A DNA stretch of 64,000 nucleotides from NCBI GenBank assembly GCA_963713445.1, contig CAVQMB010000047.1:150958-214957 (forward strand), in the 5' to 3' direction. The DNA is from CAVQMB01 sp963713445. GTDB lineage: Bacteria > Pseudomonadota > Gammaproteobacteria > Competibacterales > Competibacteraceae. Shown here one piece after another: positions 9,117 through 17,855 of this stretch (positions are counted from its first letter, which is position 1; each line of letters opens with the position of its first letter). The notes under the pieces are model-generated. The model saw only the letters and a program-made list of their open reading frames with translations, searched no databases and had not been told where the DNA came from. A program made the translations under genes and the position numbers.

Positions 9117-10781
9117 TTAAGTACCGCTAGAATTGGATCTGTCAGCGTCCGCAAACATATCGCGCACCCGGCAGTCACCACACATCTGCAGTCGGCGCAG
9201 TGCGCGCTCGTCCGCAAACATCCAGTGACCTTGCAAGCGCGTGGTCATGGCAGCGATCACGCTACGGGTGGCGAACGGCGTACCACAGACTACGCAACAG
9301 AACGGCGCTTCCTCCTGCAAGGTACGGCTACGCCGGCGTACCTCGCGATCCAGCACAATCCGTTGCTGAAGGCCGATGGCGTCTTCGGGACAAGCCTGTT
9401 CGCAAAGCCCGCACTGAACGCAGTTGGCTTCGACGAACCGCAGCTGCGGCCGGTCGGCACCGGTCGTCAACGCCGCTGCCGGACAAACCGAGACGCAGGC
9501 AAAACACAGCGTACACGCCGTACCGTCGACCCGAACCTCGCCAAATGGCGCCGCGTCCGGCAGGTCGACGCTGGCTGGCGACTGCGGCGCCTGGGCCTGC
9601 AACCAGTCGATAGCGGCATACAGCATCGTGCGCTTCTCGTTGCTGCCGGCAAAACCAGCCGGCGTCAGCGCAGGCATACCCCGTTGTACGATCAGTACAT
9701 CGAGCGATCGCGCGGTGTCGACCCTGACCAACCCCACGCCCGTCGCCTGATAGCCCATGCCCACCAACAACACCTGAGCCACGGCCAACTGATCCTGCAG
9801 TTCACGCCGCACACTATCCGGTACTTCAGGAGTGTCCAGTAACAATACCCGGCAAGCGCCAAACGCCAACGCCGCCAGCCAGCTCTCCAGACCGACGCTG
9901 CCCAGATCCTCCACCAGCAGAGGGATGACGGCAGCAGGCAAGGAGTCCTTGCACTGCTCAAGGTGACGCTGGCCGGTTTCCCCATCGTGAATCACCAACA
10001 CCGGACTGGTGCCACCAGCCTCCCGGTAAGCACGCAGCATGGCCCTCATCCGGTCGATGGTATCGGCCGGCGATGGATAACGGTAACTTATCGCCCCGGT
10101 GGGACAGGCGCTGGCGCAACTCCCGCCGCCCTGACAATAGAACGGATCAATACTCACCGCCTCAACCAAAGCCGTGATAGCACCAGTCGGACAGGTCTCC
10201 AGGCAACGTGAACAACCCTTCAGCCGGCTTCGGCTGTGGGCGCAAATAGCCGGATTCAGTTCGAAATACTTGGGCTTTTCGAAGTCCCCCACCAGGCGCG
10301 CGAAATCCGTCAGCGCGTCAGTAACGCGCCCCGGATCGGGCCCCGGTGCGGCGTATCCAAATGGCAACTGCGGGTAAGTCAGCAGCGGCGCTTGCTGCAA
10401 ATCCAGCACCAGATCGAAGATCCCTTCCGGCAATCCCCATAGTTGGCCCAGATCGGCCACCTTGTCTCCATCACCCAGCGTCACCCGATAGTTTCCCAAA
10501 TGGCCCTCGAGCCGTACCGGCCGGCCGCTGCTGTAAAACAGGTTGTCCCGACCGGGGCCGCTGTCACGGGTGACCAGTGCCCAACCGGTCAAAGGCTCCG
10601 GCAGCGCGTCCAGTGCAGCCACCACCGCGGCATAATGACCGATGACAAGAACCCTACCAGCCGAGTTGAATTCGACCACCCCGGTTGGCATCACCGTCAG
10701 CCGTGCTGCGGCAGCCAGTGCCGCCAGCCGGGGTTCGGCACCCGTGGCTGCGGCACGGTCGGATAAGGCCGAATCACTCAT
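9117..10781 (-). CDS. Multi-cluster 4Fe-4S protein of the formate dehydrogenase locus
   Basis: This 554-residue cytoplasmic protein has two pairs of ferredoxin motifs. The first pair is CSRCLETCPTGAI and CQGGGSCASACPTGAI near residues 190-230. The second is CTLCFACVSVCPAAAL and CVQCGLCEQACPEDAI near 420-470. A C-terminal CCVVCG...CGDC pair looks like a metal knuckle. A Rossmann-like, cluster-free segment lies between the pairs. Such proteins are regularly found with DUF3305, DUF3306 and TorD genes beside FdhABC, and are thought to help maturation or electron flow. Its ATG overlaps the stop of the DUF3306 gene (ATGA), so the two are translationally coupled. Confidence 0.82.
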   Translation of the reverse strand: MSDSALSDRAAATGAEPRLAALAAAARLTVMPTGVVEFNSAGRVLVIGHYAAVVAALDALPEPLTGWALVTRDSGPGRDNLFYSSGRPVRLEGHLGNYRVTLGDGDKVADLGQLWGLPEGIFDLVLDLQQAPLLTYPQLPFGYAAPGPDPGRVTDALTDFARLVGDFEKPKYFELNPAICAHSRSRLKGCSRCLETCPTGAITALVEAVSIDPFYCQGGGSCASACPTGAISYRYPSPADTIDRMRAMLRAYREAGGTSPVLVIHDGETGQRHLEQCKDSLPAAVIPLLVEDLGSVGLESWLAALAFGACRVLLLDTPEVPDSVRRELQDQLAVAQVLLVGMGYQATGVGLVRVDTARSLDVLIVQRGMPALTPAGFAGSNEKRTMLYAAIDWLQAQAPQSPASVDLPDAAPFGEVRVDGTACTLCFACVSVCPAAALTTGADRPQLRFVEANCVQCGLCEQACPEDAIGLQQRIVLDREVRRRSRTLQEEAPFCCVVCGTPFATRSVIAAMTTRLQGHWMFADERALRRLQMCGDCRVRDMFADADRSNSSGT

Positions 10782-11341
10782 CAGCCGGCCTCTCCCGGCG
10801 CGCTATTGACGTCGCCGTGGCCGGTATCAGCCGCTGCCTCACGGACATTCTCCCCCTCGGTAGTGACCGCCGGGTCGTCAGCCAGGGATGGCGCACTCTC
10901 GGCCCCCGGCTTGACGGCAGAGGCTACCGCCTGACGTAGCTCGGCGGCGACGGTATCACCCAGTCCGGCGAAACAGGTGTAATCCTCGTCATAGTCGTTG
11001 AGGCCATCGCGCAGATTGAACTTCGGCGAATGAAACAGCTTGCGCAGCGCCAGCCGGCGCAGGTCCGAACTCACTCGCGGCGACAGGAACGGGCTGTAAT
11101 CCGCGTTCTCGTCCAGCGACTCGATCGGCGGCATGTCAGCATCGCTCAAACCGGTGGTGGGTTCGGGTTCAGGCTCGACCGACTGGTTGCCCGCCTGTTC
11201 GCCGCCTGGCATCGACCCAGGTTCCTGCACCGATCCCGATTGACGGGCCAACTGCTTGCGGGCCGACCAGCGTTCCAAAAGGCCCTGGCCGGTCATCGAC
11301 GCTTCGGTAACCGGCGGCGACCCTGATTCAGTGTCGTTCAC
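10781..11341 (-). CDS. DUF3306 family protein (formate dehydrogenase accessory)
   Basis: I place the start at GTG 11341, inside the end of the DUF3305 gene (14-base overlap), with GGAAGG upstream. This gives 186 residues. The protein has the DUF3306 signature: an N-terminal LLERWSARK, a long acidic and disordered linker, then LSPRVSSDLRRLALRKLFHSPKFNLRDGLNDYDEDYTCF around residues 90-130. No catalytic motif is visible. It is the second gene of the nine-gene formate dehydrogenase operon. The longer upstream reading overlaps DUF3305 in another frame and is not credible. Confidence 0.75.
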   Translation of the reverse strand: MNDTESGSPPVTEASMTGQGLLERWSARKQLARQSGSVQEPGSMPGGEQAGNQSVEPEPEPTTGLSDADMPPIESLDENADYSPFLSPRVSSDLRRLALRKLFHSPKFNLRDGLNDYDEDYTCFAGLGDTVAAELRQAVASAVKPGAESAPSLADDPAVTTEGENVREAAADTGHGDVNSAPGEAG

Positions 11342-11837
11342 CAGAGGTTTCCTTCCAGTCCTCACGTTTACGCTTGCGGCGAGGTTCCGGTCGATAATGG
11401 TCCAGCACGAAGCGCTCGACCCAGGCGTAAACCTCGGCGGGCATGGCAACGGGATGCGCTTCTTCGTCGCCCTCGACGTAGGCATTGGCCTCGTCGAAAC
11501 TGGCACTGACCAGAAACGGCCATGGCTGGCCACCGGCATCGCGACGCAGGATCACGTAGAGCCGGGGCTGAGGGGCCATCAGGCCGTAGTAGTAGCTTTC
11601 CGCCTCGTCGCGGTGAAGTTGCAGGACGAATCCGCCCCACAAGAAATCGGTAGAACCATCTGGATAAGTGTGAATGGCTCGACGGGACGCCTCAGTGACC
11701 GCACGATCACTGGTCGCGATCACCCCGACCACCTGCCAGCTATGGCGCAGCCAGCGGCTGTCGGAAGGCCGGCGCCGCAGCGACACCGCCAGCGGGAATG
11801 CGGCCGGACCAGACTCGGCTCCTAGTGGCTCAATCAT
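11328..11837 (-). CDS. DUF3305 family protein (formate dehydrogenase accessory)
   Basis: This is the first gene of the operon. The conserved part starts at FPLAVSLRRRPSDSRWLRHSWQVVGV and continues through FLWGGFVLQLHRDEAESYYYGL and PRLYVILRR, the beta-rich DUF3305 pattern, ending in a basic RRKRKRED tail. The start is uncertain. The ATG at 11837 (169 residues) has AAAGG directly against it. The ATG at 11903 would add 22 residues that show no conservation, and a TATAAA that could be a -10 element lies between the two. Function is unknown beyond its constant link to FdhABC. Confidence 0.72.
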   Translation of the reverse strand: MIEPLGAESGPAAFPLAVSLRRRPSDSRWLRHSWQVVGVIATSDRAVTEASRRAIHTYPDGSTDFLWGGFVLQLHRDEAESYYYGLMAPQPRLYVILRRDAGGQPWPFLVSASFDEANAYVEGDEEAHPVAMPAEVYAWVERFVLDHYRPEPRRKRKREDWKETSGERH

Positions 11838-11971
11838 CCTTTGATCGGTCTTCGTTGTCTTGTCTAGGTAGTGATTTATACTCTTGGCCAGGAACACTAG
11901 CATGGTGTTTTCGTTCCCTGGTCACGTTTAGACTATGCCAACGCGCCCCCTACTGGCAATAGCTTCGTTTG

Positions 11972-13027
11972 ATGGACCCATCAAGACATGACCCGTTGCG
12001 GCCCGACATCTGGCCTTCCTGCGGCTACCGCCTGCTATCGGTGGATGAAGCGGGTCGCCTGCTAGCCACCGAAACTTTCCTGCGCCACTTCCTGCAACGC
12101 CCCGAGCTGGCACCGGTCACCGAATCCTGCTCCCGCGAGCGCGCCTTGCACCAGTCTCTGCTGGATGAACCCGAGCGGCCCGTCAGCAGCGCGCAGCTGG
12201 CCCAACTGGCAGACCCGGATGCCCGTGAAAACTACCAGTTTGCGCTGGCATTCCGCGATTTGCTGCTACGCCACCCCAGCCTGGAGGAGGCCTACCTAGC
12301 GCTGGTAAGCGGACGTGACGCCGTGACCCTGCCCGGCCCGCTGCTAGAACTTTTGGTGCAGTTGCTGGTACGGCATATCCTGGCCGACCCAGCAACCGAT
12401 GGTTACCAGTGCCGCGCCGCGGAACTGCTGTTCCGGCCCCAGCAGGTCAGCCTGGAGTCGGGCGTGGTTGTGGCCGACGCCGGCTACCTTCAGCGGCACC
12501 GCCGTCCGCAGGCACTCAACGTACTGGAAACGCTGATCCACCAGGCGGGCGGCGTCGCCGCTGACGGCACAGCACGGCCCACCCTGGAGCTTCTCAACGA
12601 ACACACCCTGGCCCATTATCGCGGCCACAGCGAGTCACGCGATCTGGCGCTGGGCCTTAACCTAAGCGGACCGGGCCTCGAAGCCTTGTGCCGGGTGCTG
12701 GAGCGGTGGTTGCGGCATTTTCACGATGTTGCCGTGCGAATCACGCCACTGAGCCAGGTTAACGACAGTCACTGGCGCTGGCACGTGGGCCTTGATGCCA
12801 CGGGCACGGATCTGCTCAACCGGTTGTATCTCGACGGCGACCTGGACGACGACGAGCAGCGCCTGCTGCTGGGATTGTTCCGGCTCGACTTCGAGGACGT
12901 CGAGCGGATTCGTCCCGACCTGGCCGATTATCCGGTCTATCTGGCCATGGCCATGACGCCGGAACGTGAATTGCGGCTCAAGCCACAGAATCTGCTACTT
13001 AATCTGCCGCTCGCCGACGCATCATGA
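11972..13027 (+). CDS. DUF6352 family protein, divergent from the formate dehydrogenase operon
   Basis: The protein has 351 residues from the ATG at 11972 (a TTG directly before it is less likely). The N-terminal segment DIWPSCGYRLLSVDEAGRLLATETFLRHFLQRPELAPVTESCSRERALH fits the DUF6352 family, which is often found near formate dehydrogenase genes. No signal peptide, membrane helix or cofactor motif is visible. It shares a 134-base divergent promoter region with the fdh operon. Function is unknown; a role in expression or maturation of the dehydrogenase is guessed from position. Confidence 0.65.
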   Translation: MDPSRHDPLRPDIWPSCGYRLLSVDEAGRLLATETFLRHFLQRPELAPVTESCSRERALHQSLLDEPERPVSSAQLAQLADPDARENYQFALAFRDLLLRHPSLEEAYLALVSGRDAVTLPGPLLELLVQLLVRHILADPATDGYQCRAAELLFRPQQVSLESGVVVADAGYLQRHRRPQALNVLETLIHQAGGVAADGTARPTLELLNEHTLAHYRGHSESRDLALGLNLSGPGLEALCRVLERWLRHFHDVAVRITPLSQVNDSHWRWHVGLDATGTDLLNRLYLDGDLDDDEQRLLLGLFRLDFEDVERIRPDLADYPVYLAMAMTPERELRLKPQNLLLNLPLADAS

Positions 13028-13045
13028 CGCGCCTTGGCAGCCATC

Positions 13046-13930
13046 CTAACGGCGTTCACCGAGCCGCAGCGTGGTACGGGCCAATACGTTGACCAGCAGC
13101 GCAAACAGGGTGGTCAAGAAGGCTGCCACATAAGCCAGCTGGTGCGCGGCCGCCGCCGGCTCGCTGATGAAACTCCAGATGACGTAGGTCAGATACCCGA
13201 CCGGCTCGTGGAACAGCCTGCCGTTCCAGGTATAGTTCGACCAGCCGGCCGTGTAGATCAGCGGCGCCGTCTCGCCCATTGAGATGGCGGTGGCATACAG
13301 TACGCCGTTGAGCACTTGCGGGGCGCAGTTTTTCAGCGTGACCCGGAAAATCACCGTGCGCTCCCGGGCCCCCAGTGCATAGGCGGCCTCCCGCGCGTGT
13401 GGTGACACCTGCAGCAGCGCAATCTCGGCCGTGCGCGCGATGTACGGCACGACCATCGCCGCCAGGGTAAGACAACCGGCCAGCAGCGAGAAATGCCAGC
13501 CCAGATAGTTGACCAGCGCCACATAGCCGAACATGCCCAGCACAATCGACGGCACCCCGATCAGGGTATCGCAGCAGAAGCTGAACAGCCGGGCGCTGCG
13601 GCGATGCCGGTATTCCGCAAGATAGACGCCGGTCATGATGCCAATCGGCGCTGCGATAGCGATGGCGCCGGCCGTCACCAGCAGCGTGCCTTCGATGGCG
13701 TTGAGCAGACCCTGATAACCCTGCGTGGTACGGGTCAGCACAACCCAATCGATCGAGCCGCCGCCACGCACCACCACAAAACCTATAATCGCCACCAGGG
13801 CCAACGCCAGCAGCGCGAACATGACGCCGGCCACTGACCAGCCGATTACGCTCTGGACACGCCGGCGCAGATATCGCCAATCGCCTGACGCACGCGTCTC
13901 GCGGGCATAATCATCAGTTGCCACATTCAT
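13046..13930 (-). CDS. pstA: Phosphate ABC transporter permease PstA
   Basis: The product is a 294-residue inner-membrane permease with six predicted helices. An EAA-type loop is recognisable in REAAYALGARERTVIFRVTLKNCAPQVLNGVLY, and the C-terminal segment LIYTAGWSNYTWNGRLFHEPVGYLTYVIW is typical of PstA. The ATG at 13930 lies two bases after the pstC stop, with GAGG upstream. In Pst systems the next gene is normally pstB (ATPase), but here the operon ends against the convergent DUF6352 gene. Confidence 0.92.
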   Translation of the reverse strand: MNVATDDYARETRASGDWRYLRRRVQSVIGWSVAGVMFALLALALVAIIGFVVVRGGGSIDWVVLTRTTQGYQGLLNAIEGTLLVTAGAIAIAAPIGIMTGVYLAEYRHRRSARLFSFCCDTLIGVPSIVLGMFGYVALVNYLGWHFSLLAGCLTLAAMVVPYIARTAEIALLQVSPHAREAAYALGARERTVIFRVTLKNCAPQVLNGVLYATAISMGETAPLIYTAGWSNYTWNGRLFHEPVGYLTYVIWSFISEPAAAAHQLAYVAAFLTTLFALLVNVLARTTLRLGERR

Positions 13931-13932
13931 GC

Positions 13933-14892
13933 TCAGTCCCTCGCCAGCCACAACAGTGCGCGGGCCAGCGCATTGACCATCAGCGTGATCAGGAACAGGA
14001 TCAGGGCGATTTCACTGAGGGCATGCCCGGCCATACCCGAGGCGTCCTGCAGCGCGCTGTCCAGTTGCGAAACGATAAATGACGCCATCGTGGAAATCGG
14101 ACTGAAGATGTTGCCGGGCAGATAGCCCAGCGCATTGCCGCTGACCATCAGCACCGCCATGGTCTCTCCCAGGGCCCGCCCCAAGGCCAAAATGGCGGCG
14201 CCAATGATCACCCGCCGGATGCTGGGCAGCGTCGCCTTCCACAGCACCTCGAACCGGGTCGCACCCAGCGCCAGGCCGGCTTCCCGCTGCCCGACCGGTA
14301 CCCGCTCGATGGCGCCACGCACGGTTGAGGTAATCAGCGGTGCGATCATCAGTGCCAGCACCACGGCCGAGGTCAGCAGACCGTAGCCACTGCCGGTGGG
14401 CGGCTGGAAAAACGGGATAAAACCCAGCCAACGGGTCAGCACAGGGTACACATGGTGCGCCATGACAGGCACCAGCACCACCAGGCCCCAAAGACCGTAG
14501 ACCACGCTGGGCACCGCGGCCAGCAGTTCGACCAGCAGTGCGATGCCGTCGCGTGCCCGGTGCGGCACCGCCTCGGCCAGAAACGCGGCTGCGGCGACCG
14601 CCAGCGGCAGCGCCAGAACCAGGGCCAACAGTGAACTGAGTACCGTTCCGGCGATCAGAAAGCCAATGCCATAGGACGCACCAGGTGGGACCTCGATCCC
14701 TCTGACCGTGACCATCGAGCCATACTCGTTACCCAGGCTCCAGTGATTCCCGGACAAGAACCGCCAGCCATTGAAGTGGATAGCCGGCCAGCTATCGATC
14801 AGCAGAAACCCGAAAATGGCCAGCAGCACCAGCGGAATCACGCAGGCGAACGCCGTCAGCATGATCCGGAAACCGGCATTGCCATTAGTCAT
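13933..14892 (-). CDS. pstC: Phosphate ABC transporter permease PstC
   Basis: The protein has 319 residues from the ATG at 14892; a TTG start 30 bases upstream is possible. The first helix follows a short cytoplasmic segment (FRIMLTAFACVIPLVLLAIFGFLLI). The loop REAGLALGATRFEVLWKATLPSIRRVIIGAAILALGRALGETMAV is the PstC-type EAA motif that contacts the ATPase. It pairs with PstA to form the high-affinity phosphate channel and lies about 80 bases after pstS. Confidence 0.92.
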   Translation of the reverse strand: MTNGNAGFRIMLTAFACVIPLVLLAIFGFLLIDSWPAIHFNGWRFLSGNHWSLGNEYGSMVTVRGIEVPPGASYGIGFLIAGTVLSSLLALVLALPLAVAAAAFLAEAVPHRARDGIALLVELLAAVPSVVYGLWGLVVLVPVMAHHVYPVLTRWLGFIPFFQPPTGSGYGLLTSAVVLALMIAPLITSTVRGAIERVPVGQREAGLALGATRFEVLWKATLPSIRRVIIGAAILALGRALGETMAVLMVSGNALGYLPGNIFSPISTMASFIVSQLDSALQDASGMAGHALSEIALILFLITLMVNALARALLWLARD

Positions 14893-14971
14893 AGGCGGTC
14901 GCTTTCTCGCAGACGTCAACAAGCCCGCCCGCGTTGCAGCGGCAACGCGGGCGGGCGATGTGCTCGATCGT

Positions 14972-16060
14972 TTAGTGAATTCGGGCGATCTGCTTTTCAG
15001 TCAGCCGCACCGCCTTCTCCGGCAGCGGCATAAAGTTCACCGGCTTGAGGAATTTCGGTGAATTACCACCGTTGGCGCTCACCGCCCAGCGCAGGAACCT
15101 CTTCACCGCGGCAGCTTTGTCGCCCTGATCGCTATGCAGGATCACATACTCGTAGTTGATGATCGGATAGGCCTGCCTGCCCGGCGCGAAAATCAGGCTA
15201 ATGCGTTCGTCCTTGGGCGTCTTGGGCACCATCGCGGCGGCCGCCGCCGGTACTGTCTTCTCAGTCGGCAGCACAAACCCACCGGCGTGGTTCTTGAGCG
15301 CCGCTTCGCCCAGCTTGAGCTGATCAATGTGGTTCTTGTAGCTAATGCCGATGTAGGCCAGGCTGTAGCGATTGTCCTTCAGCGCCTGCACCATGCCCGG
15401 GTTGCCGGTCGCCCCGATCTCGCCCTGAACGGCCGGCCAGCTGACGGCCGTGCCGTAACCGATGTGCTGCTTCCAGCCCGGCGTGCTGAACGACAGGTAC
15501 TGGGTGAACAGGAACGTATCGCCACTACCATCGCTGCGGTGTACCGGAATGATGCGCTTGTGCGGCAGCTGTACGCCCGGGTTCATCGTGCGCAGTGCGG
15601 CGGCATCCCAGTACCTGATCTTACCCTGGTAGATTTTGACCAGCGCCGGGCCGCTGAGCTTCAGATGCGCGTCGTTGAAACCCGGCACGTTGTAGTTGAT
15701 CATCTGCGAGGAGATCGCAACCGGAATGTTCAGCATGCCAGGATGTTTTTTCATCATGGCGTTGGGAAGATAGGCATCGGATCCGCCAAGCTGAACGTTT
15801 CCGGCGATGGACTGGGCGATGCCGGTGCCGCTGCCCGTGCTGGCGCTGTTAATTTTGACTTCCGGATGCGCCTTGGTGTAGGCAGGGACCCAGAGGTTGA
15901 ACAGGGGATACAACAGACTGGATCCGGTTTCCTGGATCATGGTAGAGGCATAGCTAGTACCGGTCGCCGCGGTCAGCAATACGGCCGCCGCCATGGTCAT
16001 CATGCCTTTGCGGGCCGCCTTCCCTGCGCAAGTTCTCCTGGCTTTAACCGTGTATTTCAT
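14972..16060 (-). CDS. pstS: Periplasmic phosphate-binding protein PstS
   Basis: The product is a 362-residue secreted protein. The signal peptide ends near ...AAATGTSYAS, after a basic N-terminus (MKYTVKARRTCAGKAARKG). Phosphate-binding features include QETGSSLLYPLF, SASTGSGTGIAQ and HRSDGSGDTF, the loops that hydrogen-bond to phosphate in PstS. It is the first gene of the pstSCA operon and has a strong Pho box about 130 bases upstream, so it should be induced by PhoB on phosphate starvation. Confidence 0.95.
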   Translation of the reverse strand: MKYTVKARRTCAGKAARKGMMTMAAAVLLTAATGTSYASTMIQETGSSLLYPLFNLWVPAYTKAHPEVKINSASTGSGTGIAQSIAGNVQLGGSDAYLPNAMMKKHPGMLNIPVAISSQMINYNVPGFNDAHLKLSGPALVKIYQGKIRYWDAAALRTMNPGVQLPHKRIIPVHRSDGSGDTFLFTQYLSFSTPGWKQHIGYGTAVSWPAVQGEIGATGNPGMVQALKDNRYSLAYIGISYKNHIDQLKLGEAALKNHAGGFVLPTEKTVPAAAAAMVPKTPKDERISLIFAPGRQAYPIINYEYVILHSDQGDKAAAVKRFLRWAVSANGGNSPKFLKPVNFMPLPEKAVRLTEKQIARIH

Positions 16061-16191
16061 GTTTAACGCCTTTTCAGTGCTTTAGCTATGAACCTGGTGT
16101 GCAAGCCTGCGCAGCTTTCCGCCACGCAATGCCGCGAAGTCCCGGTCAATGGAATCCATCGAAGACAGCGGCGTCAGGTTAAAAGACGCGG

Positions 16192-16209
16192 GTGACAGTT
16201 TGATGACAC
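16192..16209 (-). promoter_or_regulatory. Pho box upstream of pstS
   Basis: Read on the minus strand the site is GTGTCATCAAACTGTCAC. This matches the PhoB consensus (two CTGTCAT-like repeats 11 bases apart, with an A/T-rich spacer) at 16 of 18 positions. About ten bases downstream lies TAACCT, an acceptable -10 for a PhoB-activated promoter that lacks a -35. The position, about 130 bases before the pstS start, is normal for pst operons. Confidence 0.75.
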
Positions 16210-16285
16210 AGTGACCGCCACCGCCGGGTTACAGTTCTGAACCCCGGCACGGCGGCCGGCAGCATGATGGATGACGATCAGTTTT

Positions 16286-16301
16286 ACGTTTACGTAAACG
16301 T
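16286..16301. promoter_or_regulatory. LiuR-type operator and promoter before liuR
   Basis: ACGTTTACGTAAACGT is a perfect 16-base palindrome. It lies between TTTACG (16283-16288, -35) and TATAGT (16306-16311, -10), spaced by 17 bases, just upstream of the MerR-type gene. MerR regulators bind the spacer of their promoters, and the known LiuR motif of proteobacteria is built from the same ACGTNNACGT core. Autoregulation is the likely role. Confidence 0.7.
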
Positions 16302-16343
16302 GAGCTATAGTGCTGCCATCGAGTCTCGCTACTGCGATTACCC

Positions 16344-16754
16344 ATGCCCAGCACCCCGCCCGATAGCTACCGTATCAGCGATCTGGCCCGCGAATTTGGC
16401 ATCACCACCCGCACCATCCGGTTCTACGAGGACCAGGGCCTGCTGAAGCCTCAGCGGGAGGGGCGGCGGCGCGTCTACGGACGGCGCGACCGCACTCGGC
16501 TCAAGCTCACGCTGCGAGGCAAGCGGCTTGGGCTGGCGCTGAGCGAGATCAAAGAGATTCTCGACCTGTTCGACTCGCCCAAAGGTGAGGAAGCCCAGCT
16601 ACGTTACTTCCTGGACGTACTCAACCGTCACCGCAACGCTCTGGAGCAGCAGCGGGCCGATATCGAGGCCATCCTGAGCGAACTCGACGCTGCACGCAGC
16701 GAATGTCTGCGCCGGTTGGCGGCCATCGATCCGCTGTTACTCTCGTCCGGCTGA
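16344..16754 (+). CDS. liuR: MerR-family regulator, LiuR-like
   Basis: The protein has 136 residues with an N-terminal winged helix-turn-helix: YRISDLAREFGITTRTIRFYEDQGLLKPQREGRRRVY at residues 8-44. A helical linker (LKLTLRGKRLGLALSEIKEILDLFDS) and a coiled-coil dimerisation helix ending in LDAARSECLRRLA follow. There is no metal-binding Cys pair. The arrangement is that of LiuR, which controls leucine/isovalerate breakdown genes, and the neighbours (methylglutaconyl-CoA hydratase, HMG-CoA lyase) agree. An operator palindrome precedes it. Confidence 0.82.
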   Translation: MPSTPPDSYRISDLAREFGITTRTIRFYEDQGLLKPQREGRRRVYGRRDRTRLKLTLRGKRLGLALSEIKEILDLFDSPKGEEAQLRYFLDVLNRHRNALEQQRADIEAILSELDAARSECLRRLAAIDPLLLSSG

Positions 16755-16776
16755 TGACGTTGGCCGGGGCCACGTC

Positions 16777-16792
16777 ACGTTTACGTCAACGT
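16777..16792. promoter_or_regulatory. Second LiuR-type operator, before the liuC side
   Basis: ACGTTTACGTCAACGT differs from the palindrome upstream of liuR by one base. It lies 22 bases after the liuR stop, where the structural liu genes would be expected to start. No good -10 sequence follows at the spacing used by the first site, and a thioesterase remnant begins at once. Confidence 0.6.
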
Positions 16793-16942
16793 CAATACAA
16801 CCGCAACCCTGGACAGACCCTGAGCGTGGTGGAGTCCGAGGTCTTCAACGAATCCGGCGACGACAGCCGGCTGATCGCCAAAGCCACTGTGACCCTGGCC
16901 GCGCTGCCTCGCCCCACCGATCCAGGCGCTGGCGATCGTTGA
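16785..16942 (+). pseudogene. Remnant of a PaaI-type hotdog thioesterase (C-terminal part)
   Basis: In the frame ending at TGA 16942 the sequence reads YNRNPGQTLSVVESEVFNE, then about six residues, then RLIAKATVTLAALP. This is the last strand-helix-strand portion of PaaI-family acyl-CoA thioesterases (…G.TL.VVEAEV ... LVAKAT.T...LP). No start codon or N-terminal two-thirds, including the catalytic Asp/Asn region, is present. The fragment abuts the second LiuR operator, suggesting a deletion that removed everything between the operator and this C-terminus. It is probably not translated. Confidence 0.55.
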
Positions 16943-17035
16943 GCCGATCATCCCGGTCCGTGGTCGCAACCATGGACAAAGCCGTCTAGCTGAGTACACT
17001 TCGCAGCAAAAGCGGACGATCGAAAAGCGGACACC

Positions 17036-17827
17036 ATGACCGAAGCGAATATCACCACAGAGATCAACGAGTTCGGGGCGGCGGTGGTAACACTCAACCG
17101 TCCCCAGGTCCACAACGCATTCGACGATGCTTTGATCGCCGAGCTCACTGCCGAGTTGCTCCGGCTGGAGGACGATTTCGACGTCCGCTTTCTGGTGCTG
17201 GCAGCCGCTGGCAAGAGTTTTTCGGCCGGCGCTGATCTCAACTGGATGCGCCGGATGGCCGAATACAGCGAAGCGGAAAATCTGACCGATGCCCATTTGC
17301 TGGCGGAACTGCTACGCACCCTCAACGAATTCCGCAAGCCGACCATCGCGCGGGTCCAGGGTCCGGCCTTCGGCGGCGGTGTCGGTCTGGTCGCCTGCTG
17401 CGATGTGGCCATCGCGTCTGAGCACGCCGCTTTCGCCCTAACCGAGGTCCGGCTGGGCTTGATCCCCGCCGTTATCAGCCCCTATGTGATACGTGCTATC
17501 GGCGAGCGCCAGGCGCGCCGCTACCTGCTCACCGGCGAACGCTTCGACGCCCGGGAAGCCCAGCGTATCGGTTTGATCCACAAGATCACCGCTGATGACG
17601 TGCTGGACGAATGGATCGGCAAGATCCTGAAACAGTTGCAGGGCAACGGCCCCAACGCCATGGCGGCCTGCAAAACACTGATCCGACAGGTGGCGCACGG
17701 TCCGATCGACGACGCCATGCTGGCCGACACTGCCCGCCGGATCGCGGAAATCCGGATCAGTGACGAGGGCCAGGAAGGGCTGGATGCGTTTCTCTGCAAA
17801 CGCAAGCCCGACTGGTGCGGCGACTGA
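17036..17827 (+). CDS. liuC: Enoyl-CoA hydratase family, probable 3-methylglutaconyl-CoA hydratase
   Basis: This 263-residue crotonase-fold protein has the oxyanion-hole segments SFSAGADLNWMRRM (residues 61-74) and GPAFGGGVGLVACCDVAIAS, followed by FALTEVRLGLIPAVISPYV with the position for the catalytic Glu. The ADLNWM motif and the HMG-CoA lyase next door point to the leucine-pathway hydratase (3-methylglutaconyl-CoA to HMG-CoA) rather than a general enoyl-CoA hydratase. The downstream lyase gene starts about 30 bases after its stop. Confidence 0.85.
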   Translation: MTEANITTEINEFGAAVVTLNRPQVHNAFDDALIAELTAELLRLEDDFDVRFLVLAAAGKSFSAGADLNWMRRMAEYSEAENLTDAHLLAELLRTLNEFRKPTIARVQGPAFGGGVGLVACCDVAIASEHAAFALTEVRLGLIPAVISPYVIRAIGERQARRYLLTGERFDAREAQRIGLIHKITADDVLDEWIGKILKQLQGNGPNAMAACKTLIRQVAHGPIDDAMLADTARRIAEIRISDEGQEGLDAFLCKRKPDWCGD

Positions 17828-17855
17828 TCCCTGCTCCGTCCCGATGGGAATCCCG

